A DNA stretch of 64,000 nt from Candidatus Gastranaerophilales bacterium HUM_9 (GCA_002103075.1 DABG01000012.1:1-64000), one strand, 5' to 3'; positions 1-8,800 are shown, numbered from the stretch's first letter. A program made the numbers and translations. Notes: generated by a model from the letters alone, not told the origin.

Positions 1-116
1 GGGATTCTTCGGTCGTTACACTCCCTCTGAATGACAGTTTGTGTACGTCATTCAGAGCGGTCTGCAAGTGCTTTGTAATGCAAGCGTGGAATCCCTACGA
101 GCATTTAATGTCATTT
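1..116. repeat. Dispersed intergenic repeat island
   Basis: Positions 1-38 (the block with TTCGGTCGTT...CTCCCTCTGAATGACAG) recur almost unchanged at 10963-11002 and 12591-12628. The following GTCATTCAGAGCG...GCAAGCGTGGAATCC module (about 48-95) recurs at about 11011-11056, and its right half at about 12556-12575. The open frames over this stretch on both strands follow the repeat and show no protein family, so I read it as non-coding repeat DNA. Confidence 0.75.
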
Positions 117-289
117 AATAATTACGCAATGAGACCTCCAAACATGAAGTCAATGGAGGGGAGAACCCTTGGGTTCGGCGCGAGTGAGCTGAGGCTGGAG
201 TGTTTTTGCCAAAGATTGAAAATCTGTCGGCAAAACACGGAACTGCCGTTAAACGCGAACGAGCAAGAGAATACCTCCATATAAAAATA

Positions 290-318
290 AAACAGGAAAA
301 CATTTTGTTTTCCTGTTT
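290..318 (-). terminator. Relic intrinsic terminator after the duplicated tRNA 3' end
   Basis: A perfect 12-bp stem (AAACAGGAAAAC, 290-301, with 307-318) and a 5-nt loop are followed on the minus strand by TTATTTTTAT. It sits just beyond the duplicated tRNA 3' fragment, in the same relative position as the working terminator of the intact tRNA. Confidence 0.55.
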
Positions 319-462
319 ATAAAATACGCGCTTGGAGAAGGACTCCGTTGACGAGCAGAAAAACGATTAAGTATCGTTTTTCGTTAAAAGATAACGTAAT
401 GTGACATCAAAACATGGAGTCAATGGAGGGGAGAACCTTTAGGTTCGAATACCTCCTAATTA

Positions 463-493
463 AAATAAAAAAAAAAGAACTTAAAAAGTTCTT
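463..493 (-). terminator. Intrinsic terminator of tRNA-Arg
   Basis: On the minus strand an 8-bp stem (AAGAACTT, 475-482, with 486-493) is followed by a long T run (463-474). It begins 12 nt after the tRNA 3' end and is correctly oriented to end its transcript. Confidence 0.7.
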
Positions 494-505
494 CTTTTAA
501 TAATA

Positions 506-579
<74 letters not shown>

Positions 580-627
580 AAAATAATCTTCTTTTCTATA
601 ATAACAATAAAATAATTGTTTTTCAAG

Positions 628-1737
628 TTATTTTTGAAAATGTGATACAAGTTCACTTAACTTTTCTCTAAACATACTTGTTTTTGCAACTTCTGATAAC
701 GACAAATTACTCAAGTCAACAAGTACTTTGCCCTTTGATTCCTTTGCTATTGTTGCCGTTGTTTCAGGTAAGGATAACGTCATAAACGTCAAAGCACCTC
801 TATTTATTTTTCCAATAATATCATCAAAATATTTTTGCATATTATTCGGTATATCAGGGTGCATCTCTACAAATTTACTTAACGGAATACTACTTTTTAG
901 GCTATTCATTCGTTTACTGGCTATTATATAATTGCACATATCACTATGACCAGAATTAGACTGTGGTTTAATATGTTCTATTGATACTCTTGATGGATCT
1001 AAAAACGCCATGGCAATATCATTATGAGATTTTTGTGCATTGTTAACTATAAAAACATCAGCACTGTTTCTACTATTTGGGAATTTCTCCATCATCTTAA
1101 GTACGTTACTTTTTGCTGTTTTATCTAAACCTTTTGCTTGGTAAATTTTCTTTAGCAATGGACTAATTCTAAAGCTATCATCTCTTATTGAGTATTCTAC
1201 TGGCTTCATTATATTTGTTAAAATCTTTTTTGTATCACCTTTTGTTGTTGAAATATATTCATTTACATTATCAACAACGGAAAGTTGCTGTTTTGCCATA
1301 TTAAGTTTTGAGGATAAATACAATCTGTCACACAAATCATGTAAATCTAATTTTTTAGCTGCTTTAGGGTTCTTTTTCTTTTGAATTTTATAATAATCTG
1401 ACATCTTTGATAATGCCAAATACTCCGGCTCAAACATGTTCTCTTTATAACCGCTCTCTAATAAGTTAATCATTGTTTCTGCATTTGGACGTTTTAAAGT
1501 TTTGTTTATATATCTTGCATATTCATCATATGATACCATTACAATCTTACTATAAGGGTCATGCAATCCTGAAATTCTTTTGAGTCTGTTTTCTAAAAAT
1601 TTTGACTCATTGCCTTTAAAACTAACAGTATCAGCTTTTAGTCCAGCACTCAAGGTATTGTTAAATCTTGGTGTTGAAACTTTATTAGTTGAAATATTAA
1701 AGTTATTGTAGTAGTTGATATTATTAGAGATTAACAT
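628..1737 (-). CDS. Lineage-type protein with N-terminal VSFKG motif and HNH-like segment
   Basis: This 369-residue protein has no signal peptide or membrane segment. The first about 45 residues are Asn/Ser/Thr-rich and end in VSFKG, an N-terminal motif I associate with many otherwise unrelated Gastranaerophilales proteins. The middle is basic and helical. Near residues 245-285 a segment reads SIEHIKPQSNSGHSD and later NYIIASKRMNSLKS. That spacing of His, Asn and Arg/Lys-Ser resembles HNH/McrA-type nucleases (E-H-I-x-P...N...N/K-S), but the usual second metal histidine is not obvious. Function is unknown; nuclease activity is only a suggestion. The start is the first ATG with a weak AAGG upstream. 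It is monocistronic, with a 140-bp gap to the next gene. Confidence 0.6.
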   Translation of the reverse strand: MLISNNINYYNNFNISTNKVSTPRFNNTLSAGLKADTVSFKGNESKFLENRLKRISGLHDPYSKIVMVSYDEYARYINKTLKRPNAETMINLLESGYKENMFEPEYLALSKMSDYYKIQKKKNPKAAKKLDLHDLCDRLYLSSKLNMAKQQLSVVDNVNEYISTTKGDTKKILTNIMKPVEYSIRDDSFRISPLLKKIYQAKGLDKTAKSNVLKMMEKFPNSRNSADVFIVNNAQKSHNDIAMAFLDPSRVSIEHIKPQSNSGHSDMCNYIIASKRMNSLKSSIPLSKFVEMHPDIPNNMQKYFDDIIGKINRGALTFMTLSLPETTATIAKESKGKVLVDLSNLSLSEVAKTSMFREKLSELVSHFQK

Positions 1738-1822
1738 ATAAAAACAGCCTTATTCATCTAATACATCTAAATATAAAAAGTTGCTATTTGTTTTATAATT
1801 ATGAATAAATTTTTACAAAATA

Positions 1823-1855
1823 AAGTCGGTCGAAGATAAAATCTTCGACCGACTT
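1823..1855 (-). terminator. Terminator after the membrane pyrophosphatase
   Basis: A perfect 15-bp inverted repeat (AAGTCGGTCGAAGAT, 1823-1837, with 1841-1855) and a 3-nt loop. On the minus strand it is followed by TTATTTTG, 22 nt beyond the stop codon of the pyrophosphatase gene. Confidence 0.85.
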
Positions 1856-1877
1856 GGTTATATCAAACTATTTATAA

Positions 1878-4298
1878 TTATTTCTTATTCATAATTCTCA
1901 TTGAATAGAATGATTTAACTACGAACACTAATGCAATAATCAAGAATACAACACCAGCATATCTTGCATAAGTTCTGAACGCAGGAGCAATAGCAATTTC
2001 CATTGCTAAAAGTCCAAACAATGTTGTAAACTTAATAATTGGGTTCATTGCAACTGATGAAGTATCTTTGAATGGGTCACCAACTGTATCACCAACAACT
2101 GTTGCGTCATGTAATGGAGTTCCCTTTTCTGCCAAGTCAACTTCAACAATTTTCTTTGCGTTATCCCAACAACCACCAGCATTAGCCATGAATACAGCTT
2201 GGAATAAACCAAATACTGCAATTGCAATCAAATAACTAACGAATAGTGAAACAGGTTCATTTACAGAGCCTACAGGAGCTGATAAGCACGCAAAAGCAAG
2301 TGCAAAGGTAAATAGTGCTATGAAAATATTTACCATACCTTTTTGAGCATACTGTGTACAAATCTTAACAACTTCTTTTGAGTTTGAAAGGTTTGCACAT
2401 TTATCATCTTCGCTACCTAATTTGATATTTTCTTTGATATACTCAACAGCTCTATAAGAACCAGTTGTAACAGCTTGCATAGAAGCACCTGAGAACCAAT
2501 AAATTACTGAACCACCAAGGATAAATCCTAATAATGTATAAGGATTTAATAGGTTCAAGATTGATTCAGGAGAGATTCCTAACAAGTCTTTAATAACCAA
2601 AATCAATGAGAAAATCATTGTTGTAGCACCAACTACTGCTGTACCAATTAAAACTGGTTTAGAAGTAGCTTTAAAGGTATTACCGGCACCGTCATTTTCT
2701 TCTAAATAACGTTTTGCATTATCAAAATCAGGATTAAATCCATATTCTGATTCAATATGAGCTTTAACATCAGGAACTTCTTCAATTAAAGACAATTCAT
2801 ATACTGATTGAGCGTTATCAGTAACAGGTCCATAGCTATCAACTGCGATAGTAACAGGTCCCATTCCTAAGAAACCAAATGCAACTAAACCGAATGCAAA
2901 TACTGCTGGATAGCTCATTACACCAGCGGGTATAAATGTGCTTGAGAAGTAAGCTAAGTACATCAATAATGCAATGATTGCACCAATCCAGAAACCTGAG
3001 AAGTTACCTGATACAATACCAGATAGAATTGTAAGTGATGCACCACCTTCTCTTGATGCTGTAACTACTTCGTTTGTGTGTTTTGCTTTAGGTGAAGTAA
3101 ATACTTTTGTTGCTTCTGGAATTAAAGCAGCACCTAAAGTACCACAAGAAATTATTACTGATAAGATTAACCATAAGTTGTTACCCAAATCAGACAATAA
3201 TAGCTTACTTACTACAAATGTCATTATAATTGAGAATATTGAAGTTAACCAAACAAGGTTTGTTAATGGAACTTCAAAATCAAATACTTTTGCTTTTTTA
3301 GCATAAATTGATGTAATACCTTTGTTGATTACATAAGCAAGAACAGAAGTAATAATCATCAAAAATCTCATTGTGAAAATCCAAGTCAATAATTGAACTT
3401 GATGTGTATCACCAACAACAGCTAGCAATATAAAACTAACAAGAGCAACACCTGTTACACCATAAGTTTCAAATCCGTCAGCTGTAGGTCCGATTGAATC
3501 ACCTGCGTTATCACCTGTACAGTCTGCAATAACTCCAGGGTTTCTTGGGTCATCTTCTTTTATACCAAACTGAATTTTCATCAAGTCTGAACCGATATCA
3601 GCAATCTTTGTAAAGATACCACCTGCAACACGTAATGCTGATGCACCAAGAGATTCACCGATAGCAAAACCTATAAAGCAAGCTCCTGCAATATTGCCAG
3701 GAATAAATAATAGAATTGCAAGCATCATAATTAATTCAACTGACACCAACACAACCCCGATACTCATACCTGCTGTTAAAGGTATATTCAAAATATTTAA
3801 TGGTTTTCCTTTTAAAGCTACAAAAGCTGTTCTTGAGTTTGCTAATGTATTCATTCTAATACCAAACCAAGCAACTAAATATGAGCCTAAAATACCGATT
3901 ACAGAGAATGCTAAAATGATTAGAACGTTAGCTAAAGACATTTTTTCTAAATATCCAAAATAGAACGCAATACATAATGCAATCAATGCCTCTAAACCAA
4001 GCAAGAACTTACCTTGTTGTACAAGATATGTTTTACAAGTTTCAAAAATAGTATTTCCTACATTTGCCATAACTTCATGCACTTCAAGTTTCTTAACCTG
4101 AGAATACATGTAATAACCAAAAATTACACCAACGATAGAAACCGCAATTCCTATCAATAGCAAGGTGTAACTAAACTCATTGTTTGCTTTGATATCAGGC
4201 ACAACCAAATTTGCTTCACTAGCAAACGATGGAAGAGCACAAAGCAACAACGAAAGACCAAAGCACACAGACTTTAGAATTCTTGAAATAAATTTCAT
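1878..4298 (-). CDS. hppA: Membrane-bound ion-pumping pyrophosphatase (K+-independent type)
   Basis: An 806-residue polytopic membrane protein that couples PPi hydrolysis to H+ (or Na+) export. Family signatures are clear: EDDPRNPGVIAD, then GDNAGD and ADGFETYGVT in the substrate site, and a C-terminal VGDTVGDPFKDT. The determinant usually written GNTTAA in K+-dependent enzymes reads GNTFKATSK here. The Lys places it with K+-independent pumps, although the motif is divergent. I start at ATG 4298, not the longer frame, because AGGAGGGT lies 4-5 nt upstream and the protein then begins with a signal-peptide-like segment ending in ALPSFASEA. An added cleavable leader on this family is somewhat unusual. 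The ion specificity cannot be read from sequence. Confidence 0.93.
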   Translation of the reverse strand: MKFISRILKSVCFGLSLLLCALPSFASEANLVVPDIKANNEFSYTLLLIGIAVSIVGVIFGYYMYSQVKKLEVHEVMANVGNTIFETCKTYLVQQGKFLLGLEALIALCIAFYFGYLEKMSLANVLIILAFSVIGILGSYLVAWFGIRMNTLANSRTAFVALKGKPLNILNIPLTAGMSIGVVLVSVELIMMLAILLFIPGNIAGACFIGFAIGESLGASALRVAGGIFTKIADIGSDLMKIQFGIKEDDPRNPGVIADCTGDNAGDSIGPTADGFETYGVTGVALVSFILLAVVGDTHQVQLLTWIFTMRFLMIITSVLAYVINKGITSIYAKKAKVFDFEVPLTNLVWLTSIFSIIMTFVVSKLLLSDLGNNLWLILSVIISCGTLGAALIPEATKVFTSPKAKHTNEVVTASREGGASLTILSGIVSGNFSGFWIGAIIALLMYLAYFSSTFIPAGVMSYPAVFAFGLVAFGFLGMGPVTIAVDSYGPVTDNAQSVYELSLIEEVPDVKAHIESEYGFNPDFDNAKRYLEENDGAGNTFKATSKPVLIGTAVVGATTMIFSLILVIKDLLGISPESILNLLNPYTLLGFILGGSVIYWFSGASMQAVTTGSYRAVEYIKENIKLGSEDDKCANLSNSKEVVKICTQYAQKGMVNIFIALFTFALAFACLSAPVGSVNEPVSLFVSYLIAIAVFGLFQAVFMANAGGCWDNAKKIVEVDLAEKGTPLHDATVVGDTVGDPFKDTSSVAMNPIIKFTTLFGLLAMEIAIAPAFRTYARYAGVVFLIIALVFVVKSFYSMRIMNKK

Positions 4299-4408
4299 AT
4301 TTACCCTCCTATAATAAATAAAATTATAATATTTTTTTTTAATTATTGCAATAATAAAATATTTTAGAAACATATATAATTTTACAAACAAAAATACCAT
4401 CGCTTTAG

Positions 4409-4437
4409 TGTAAAATAAACACTTAAAAAACGGTCAA
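4409..4437 (-). promoter_or_regulatory. Probable promoter of the pyrophosphatase gene
   Basis: On the minus strand TTGACC (4432-4437) and TTTACA (4409-4414) are separated by 17 nt, giving a 5' leader of about 100 nt. It lies close to the divergent promoter at 4466-4493. Confidence 0.45.
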
Positions 4438-4465
4438 AACACACATTATATTTGAATTTTAGAGC

Positions 4466-4493
4466 TTGCAAAAATATTTTTTTGTGGTATAAT
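4466..4493 (+). promoter_or_regulatory. Sigma-70 promoter with extended -10
   Basis: TTGCAA (4466-4471), a 16-nt spacer and TGG-TATAAT (-10 at 4488-4493) precede the 76-residue ORF that starts at 4524. The same extended TGG-TATAAT occurs before ruvB. Confidence 0.7.
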
Positions 4494-4523
4494 ATTAGTG
4501 GTCAAAGAAACGAGGTGTTTATT

Positions 4524-4754
4524 ATGAAGGTTATGTCCCTAGATAGGGTTATGTTTGCTTCAAATGAATTGCTACCTGCAACTTGCACGTCAAAACCTCA
4601 AGTGTCTTGTAAGGCGATGATTAAACCTAATGTACGTCCTAAAGGCTATTCTAACGAAGAAATCTATGACGCTCTAGTAGCAGTGAAAAATTTTGTTCTT
4701 AAACCATTTAAACCTGAAACAAAACTTAACCACACAACTGATTATTTAGCTTAA
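4524..4754 (+). CDS. Small protein of unknown function, 76 aa
   Basis: I do not recognise this family. Translation from ATG 4524 (GAGGTG 7-8 nt upstream) gives a 76-residue soluble protein with Cys at about residues 21 and 29, a basic middle and a short C-terminal helix (SNEEIYDALVAVKNFV). It has its own strong promoter and a textbook terminator, so it is a monocistronic, probably well-expressed gene. The longer frame beginning at 4452 runs through the promoter and is rejected. Confidence 0.65.
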   Translation: MKVMSLDRVMFASNELLPATCTSKPQVSCKAMIKPNVRPKGYSNEEIYDALVAVKNFVLKPFKPETKLNHTTDYLA

Positions 4755-4757
4755 AAG

Positions 4758-4794
4758 ATAAGGCTCGTTTTATGCGAGCCTTATTACTTTTTTT
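4758..4794 (+). terminator. Intrinsic terminator of the 76-aa ORF
   Basis: A perfect 10-bp stem (ATAAGGCTCG, 4758-4767, with 4775-4784), a 7-nt loop, then a T-rich tract on the plus strand. It may also serve the convergent dehydrogenase operon ending at 4815. Confidence 0.85.
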
Positions 4795-4814
4795 ATTAAA
4801 ATTTGTCCTTATAT

Positions 4815-5846
4815 TTAAGGTTTTATTAAGAATTTTATAGCTTTTCCTTCAATGTGCTGTTTCATTGCAAATTCAACATCTTTTAAAGACAATGTATTTG
4901 TTATAAGTTTTTCAACTTCAACATCACCAGAAGCAATATAATCAAGAGCTTGTCTAAAGTACTTAGGAGTATGGTGAAATACACTCATTAACTTTATATC
5001 CCCATAGTGCATTTTTGTTGTATCAAATGTAACAGTAGAGCCTGATTTGCATCCACCAAAGAAATGAACTGTTCCTCCAGGTCTTACGCAAGAAAATATT
5101 CTTTCCCAGATTTCAGGTAAGCCTACGCATTCTACCGCTAAATCCAAACCTCTTTTTTCATCAGTATATTCTTTGAATATCTTTTCTGGATTAGGATATT
5201 TCTTCAAATCAATAATTTCATCTGCATGAGCAAATTCTTCTGCCATCTTTAATTTTAAAGGATTTCGACCTGCAACAATTACATTCGCACCTTTTAATTT
5301 AGCAAGTCTTGCAAACATCAATCCAATAGGACCAATACCTATAATACCAACCGTTTGACCAGCTTTTATATCAGAACGTTCAACGCCGTGTACAACATTT
5401 GCCAAAGGTTCACAAAATGCAGCCTTATCAAAACTTAAATCATCTGGTAATATAAGCATATTCTTTTCAACAATGCGTTCTGGAACAATAATATACTCAG
5501 CGTAAGCACCATTTAAGAGGTCTAAATGCTCACAAAGGTTATATTCGCCACGTTTGCAGAAAAAACACTCTCCGCAAGGTGCAGAATTGGCTGCAACAAC
5601 TCTATCTCCAACAGAAAACTTTGTTACACCTTCGCCTAATTTTTCAACCACACCAGAAAATTCGTGACCAAATCCAGATGGTATTGATTTGATAAGCACA
5701 GGGTGACCACGTCTGTATGTCTTAACATCTGTTCCGCAAGTCAATGCAGACATAATCTTTACTAAAACTTCGCCTTTTTTAAGCGGTCTTAGTCTTACAT
5801 CTTCATATTTTATATTTTCCGGCCCGTAAAATAATACAGCTTTCAT
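4815..5846 (-). CDS. Zinc-dependent medium-chain alcohol/polyol dehydrogenase
   Basis: A 343-residue MDR-superfamily enzyme expected to oxidise an alcohol with NAD(P)+. The catalytic zinc set is visible (Cys37 in ALTCGTDV, then GHEFSG). So are the four structural-zinc cysteines in CGECFFCKRGEYNLC, the FCEPLANVVHGV segment and the Rossmann GIGPIG. It resembles sorbitol, threonine or 2,3-butanediol dehydrogenases, but the substrate cannot be assigned. GAGGGA precedes the ATG. It is the last gene of the six-gene operon, 30 nt after a paralogous dehydrogenase with which it shares only the fold motifs, so the two probably act on different substrates. Confidence 0.88.
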   Translation of the reverse strand: MKAVLFYGPENIKYEDVRLRPLKKGEVLVKIMSALTCGTDVKTYRRGHPVLIKSIPSGFGHEFSGVVEKLGEGVTKFSVGDRVVAANSAPCGECFFCKRGEYNLCEHLDLLNGAYAEYIIVPERIVEKNMLILPDDLSFDKAAFCEPLANVVHGVERSDIKAGQTVGIIGIGPIGLMFARLAKLKGANVIVAGRNPLKLKMAEEFAHADEIIDLKKYPNPEKIFKEYTDEKRGLDLAVECVGLPEIWERIFSCVRPGGTVHFFGGCKSGSTVTFDTTKMHYGDIKLMSVFHHTPKYFRQALDYIASGDVEVEKLITNTLSLKDVEFAMKQHIEGKAIKFLIKP

Positions 5847-5876
5847 ATTCCCTCTAATCTTAATATTTAATTCTTA

Positions 5877-6884
5877 CTAAAACTTGATATAGGCTTTCAT
5901 AACTTTGTTCTCAATAGTGTCATCAAAAGCCTTTTGGATATCTTCAATTGGATAAACTGTTGACAATCCTTTTACATTAACTTCTCCATTAGTTAGTAAT
6001 TCTAATGATTTTTTCAAATCTTTTGGTCTTGGTGAATAGCTACCTAAAACAGTTAATTCTTTATAATAAATATCGTTATTCAAATATCCAAAATTCTTAG
6101 GAGTACTTGAAAATACTAAAATTTTACCACCTAATCTAACTGTGTTTAATGCAACATCAATTGCTGCATCAGCACCAGATGTCATAAAGATACAATCTAT
6201 ACCAATATTATTTGTTCTTTCAAAAACAAAATTATGAGTATATTCTTTTTCCGAAGAATTAAAAGCAATTATACCAAGTTTATTTGCAATTTCAATTCTT
6301 TCTTCATTCAGATCACAGCCAAAAACTTTCATACCAAAAGATTTAAGAGCTTGTCCCATCAATAAACCAATTGTTCCTAAACCAATAACCAAAACAGAAG
6401 ATTGAGGAACTAATTTCGCACGTTTTACAGCTCTAACACAACAACCCAATGGTTCATAAAAAGCAACTTCTTGTTCTGATAAGTTTTTAGGAATTTTATG
6501 AGTTACATTAAATAAATGTTCTTCACTCAAATACACATATTCACTAAATCCCCCAGGGATAATGTTTGTTGATTTAAAGTGTTCACACATTGAATAGCTT
6601 TCGCCTTTACAATATGCACATTTAAAACAAGGTATATGATGAGATGCAACAACTCTATCCCCTACTTTAAAATTAGTTTTAGAATTTATTTCAACAATTT
6701 CAGCGACAATTTCGTGACCTAAAACAGTACCATTAGGTTTTAAATGTTCTCGATATTTTACAATATCTGATCCACAAAGACCACAACCAAGTACTTTTAC
6801 AATAGCACCCTCTTTACCATCTAAGGTACATCTATCTCTTTCTGCTAAAATAATTTTGTTATCTTTTAATTCTGCAACTCTCAT
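5877..6884 (-). CDS. Zinc-dependent medium-chain dehydrogenase, second copy
   Basis: A 335-residue MDR enzyme. Catalytic-zinc residues are seen in GCGLCGSD and LGHEIV, the structural-zinc cysteines in PCFKCAYCKGESYSMC, a YEPLGCCVRAV segment and a GLGTIG dinucleotide-binding turn. It is paralogous to the next gene but clearly diverged, which suggests two successive or alternative oxidations in one pathway. It lies 36 nt downstream of a HAD phosphatase. The substrate is unknown; polyols or amino alcohols are possible given the aminotransferase at the head of the operon. Confidence 0.86.
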   Translation of the reverse strand: MRVAELKDNKIILAERDRCTLDGKEGAIVKVLGCGLCGSDIVKYREHLKPNGTVLGHEIVAEIVEINSKTNFKVGDRVVASHHIPCFKCAYCKGESYSMCEHFKSTNIIPGGFSEYVYLSEEHLFNVTHKIPKNLSEQEVAFYEPLGCCVRAVKRAKLVPQSSVLVIGLGTIGLLMGQALKSFGMKVFGCDLNEERIEIANKLGIIAFNSSEKEYTHNFVFERTNNIGIDCIFMTSGADAAIDVALNTVRLGGKILVFSSTPKNFGYLNNDIYYKELTVLGSYSPRPKDLKKSLELLTNGEVNVKGLSTVYPIEDIQKAFDDTIENKVMKAYIKF

Positions 6885-6920
6885 GTTTTCACCTCATTTT
6901 TATTTATTCTAGCATAAATA

Positions 6921-7637
6921 TTATAATATTCTAATCTCATTTATTACATCAGAACAACTCAACCCGACTTCATCAACTGCAATGTTTCCCCAGCCTGCTA
7001 ACAAACATCTTAAATTTGGAATATCTTCGCAAGGTCTTAAATTATTTGAATTGTCGTCCACAAACGATGCTCTTTGAACTGAGTTTTTATTCATGTATTC
7101 CATAATAAAATCACTTTTTTCTGGATATTTTTCTAATTTTTGTTTATCAAAAATCTTTTCATCAGGCAAATTTAAACCATATTGATTTAAACGCATTTTA
7201 ATAGACTGAAAATCTTTTTTGGAAACAATTACAATATCGTATTTTGATTTTTCAAACAAATGTTTAACTTCAAAAAAGAATTCAAAAGGTTCTTCTAACT
7301 TATTCCAAAACTCAAAATTTTCACTTTTGAGTTTTGCTCGTTTTTCATAATATTTCTTGTCAAAATTTTCTTCTGCGATTTTATCACGAGTATTCAACAA
7401 GTCATTGTAAGCATTTACAAATTCGGATTCAGGTGTTTTTTGAGATAACAATTTCATCAAATAATAATATTGCCATGAGTTATAAACCAAAAATTTGTAT
7501 TTATAAAACATAGTGTATTCATCTTGTTTTATTGGTTCAAAAACCTCAATATTAGAAAACGAATACCTACACAATAAGTAGGCTTCCTTTAATGTATCAA
7601 ATAATACTCCGTCAAAATCAAGAAAAATAGTATTCAT
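6921..7637 (-). CDS. HAD-superfamily hydrolase
   Basis: A 238-residue cytosolic HAD phosphatase-like protein. Motif I is DFDGVLFDT (nucleophile Asp7, acid Asp9), motif II/III the IVIVSKK segment, and motif IV FVDDNSNN. The helical cap lies between motif I and the Ser/Lys region. The ATG directly follows the stop codon of the small membrane protein (TAAATG), so the two are translationally coupled. Subfamily and substrate are not recognisable. In this operon it would supply a phosphate-removal or phosphotransfer step next to two dehydrogenases. Confidence 0.8.
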   Translation of the reverse strand: MNTIFLDFDGVLFDTLKEAYLLCRYSFSNIEVFEPIKQDEYTMFYKYKFLVYNSWQYYYLMKLLSQKTPESEFVNAYNDLLNTRDKIAEENFDKKYYEKRAKLKSENFEFWNKLEEPFEFFFEVKHLFEKSKYDIVIVSKKDFQSIKMRLNQYGLNLPDEKIFDKQKLEKYPEKSDFIMEYMNKNSVQRASFVDDNSNNLRPCEDIPNLRCLLAGWGNIAVDEVGLSCSDVINEIRIL

Positions 7638-7979
7638 TTAAAATCTCATTACGCAAACAACGCTAAAAACTAATACGAATAATTGTACTAAAGTAAAATA
7701 TTTTTCAGTCTCATATTTTGCAAAATGTCCAATCGCAAAAGGAGATAGTGCAAGACATAAGAAAATAATTTTCTTTAAAATTGTCGGAACAACAAATAAT
7801 CCTATAAACGCTACTATAACATATAATGTAAAAAATAATGCAATAGAAGATGTATAGTCAGACACAAATGTAGCTTCTTTTTTATGAAAAACAAACAACT
7901 TGCCATAGCAAATCAAACAAAATAATGCTGTGCAAATAGCAATAAAAAGAGTTTTATAAATCAATGTAAAACTTAACAT
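7638..7979 (-). CDS. Small four-helix membrane protein, unknown function
   Basis: 113 residues with about four hydrophobic segments (roughly 8-27, 45-68, 70-86 and 94-111) and no recognised family. I start at ATG 7979 because AAGGAG lies 8 nt upstream; a GTG at 7988 sits directly on that ribosome site. The start overlaps the end of the alpha/beta hydrolase by 7 nt and the stop abuts the HAD gene, so it is an integral member of the operon. It could be a small transporter or a membrane anchor for the pathway, but nothing in the sequence decides. Confidence 0.7.
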   Translation of the reverse strand: MLSFTLIYKTLFIAICTALFCLICYGKLFVFHKKEATFVSDYTSSIALFFTLYVIVAFIGLFVVPTILKKIIFLCLALSPFAIGHFAKYETEKYFTLVQLFVLVFSVVCVMRF

Positions 7980-8800
7980 AACGCACACTCCTTGATTTTT
8001 GAATGTGTGTTCAAAAATTCTCCAACTTTATTAAATACGAATTCTTTTTCATTATCATAAAGCACCATATGATAACTATCTTCAAGAATAATAAGTTCTT
8101 TATCAAGAGAAGATATAGCATTATAAACATCTTTTGAGCTTTTAGGACTGGTCAAATCATCTTCTTTTGAGTGAATAAACAAAATAGGAGATTCGACTTG
8201 ACTCAATCGTTTTTTGTTTCTAACAAAACGAGAAAGTTTTAAGAGTTCATATATACAAGTCATTGGAAAATCATTCATTCCAACATCACCTTTTTGCAAC
8301 AATTTTTTTACAATATTTCTAGTCCTTAGATTTTTAATTCCATGTGGATCACACTCAGGATAGGTATAATAAAATCGTACTAAAGTAGCAAGTCCAACAG
8401 GCATAAATATTTTATACCAAGGTAATCTCCAACCATCAAGATAAAGAGTTGTAGATAAGGCTATTACACCATCAACTTCAGATTTATACTTTTCAGCAAC
8501 AGCAATTGCCAATACTGCCCCCAAACATAGACCTGAAACATATACTTCATCATAGGTTGATTTTAAATCTTTGAAGCGATTAAATGCAAACTCTAACCAA
8601 TCAGTATATTTAACCGTATAAATTTCTTCAACCTTGTCACCGTGTCCAGGAAGACAATTTGCAAAAACATCATATCCCAATGAATGAAGGTATTGTCCGT
8701 ATTTTTTAAGTTCGTACGGACTACCTGTCATTCCATGGAATAATAAAACTGCTCTGCGATTTTTTTTATCGCTATCAATAAGTTCAAAATCTAAAGTCAC
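7973..8800 (-). CDS. Alpha/beta hydrolase (carboxylesterase-like) with Cys nucleophile
   Basis: A 275-residue serine-hydrolase-fold protein resembling the short carboxylesterase/monoacylglycerol lipase group: LLFHGMTGSPYE oxyanion region, LPGHGD, acid Asp in HSKEDDLTS (about 214-215) and His244 in EDSYHMV. The nucleophile elbow reads SGLCLGA, so residue 92 is Cys where esterases have Ser, as in dienelactone-hydrolase-type enzymes. The start is GTG 8800, forming TAGTG with the aminotransferase stop (one shared base), so translation is coupled. The role is hydrolysis of an ester, lactone or thioester in the operon's unknown pathway. A poorly active or non-hydrolytic role is also possible. Confidence 0.82.
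   Translation of the reverse strand: MTLDFELIDSDKKNRRAVLLFHGMTGSPYELKKYGQYLHSLGYDVFANCLPGHGDKVEEIYTVKYTDWLEFAFNRFKDLKSTYDEVYVSGLCLGAVLAIAVAEKYKSEVDGVIALSTTLYLDGWRLPWYKIFMPVGLATLVRFYYTYPECDPHGIKNLRTRNIVKKLLQKGDVGMNDFPMTCIYELLKLSRFVRNKKRLSQVESPILFIHSKEDDLTSPKSSKDVYNAISSLDKELIILEDSYHMVLYDNEKEFVFNKVGEFLNTHSKIKECALC

Noticed and set aside
39..303. Overlapping frames of 81 and 62 residues on opposite strands
   Set aside because: They lie in dispersed repeats and the tandem duplication, with no protein family and no ribosome site.
4452..4523. Upstream extension of the 76-aa ORF
   Set aside because: This segment contains the -35/-10 promoter, and the ribosome site precedes ATG 4524.
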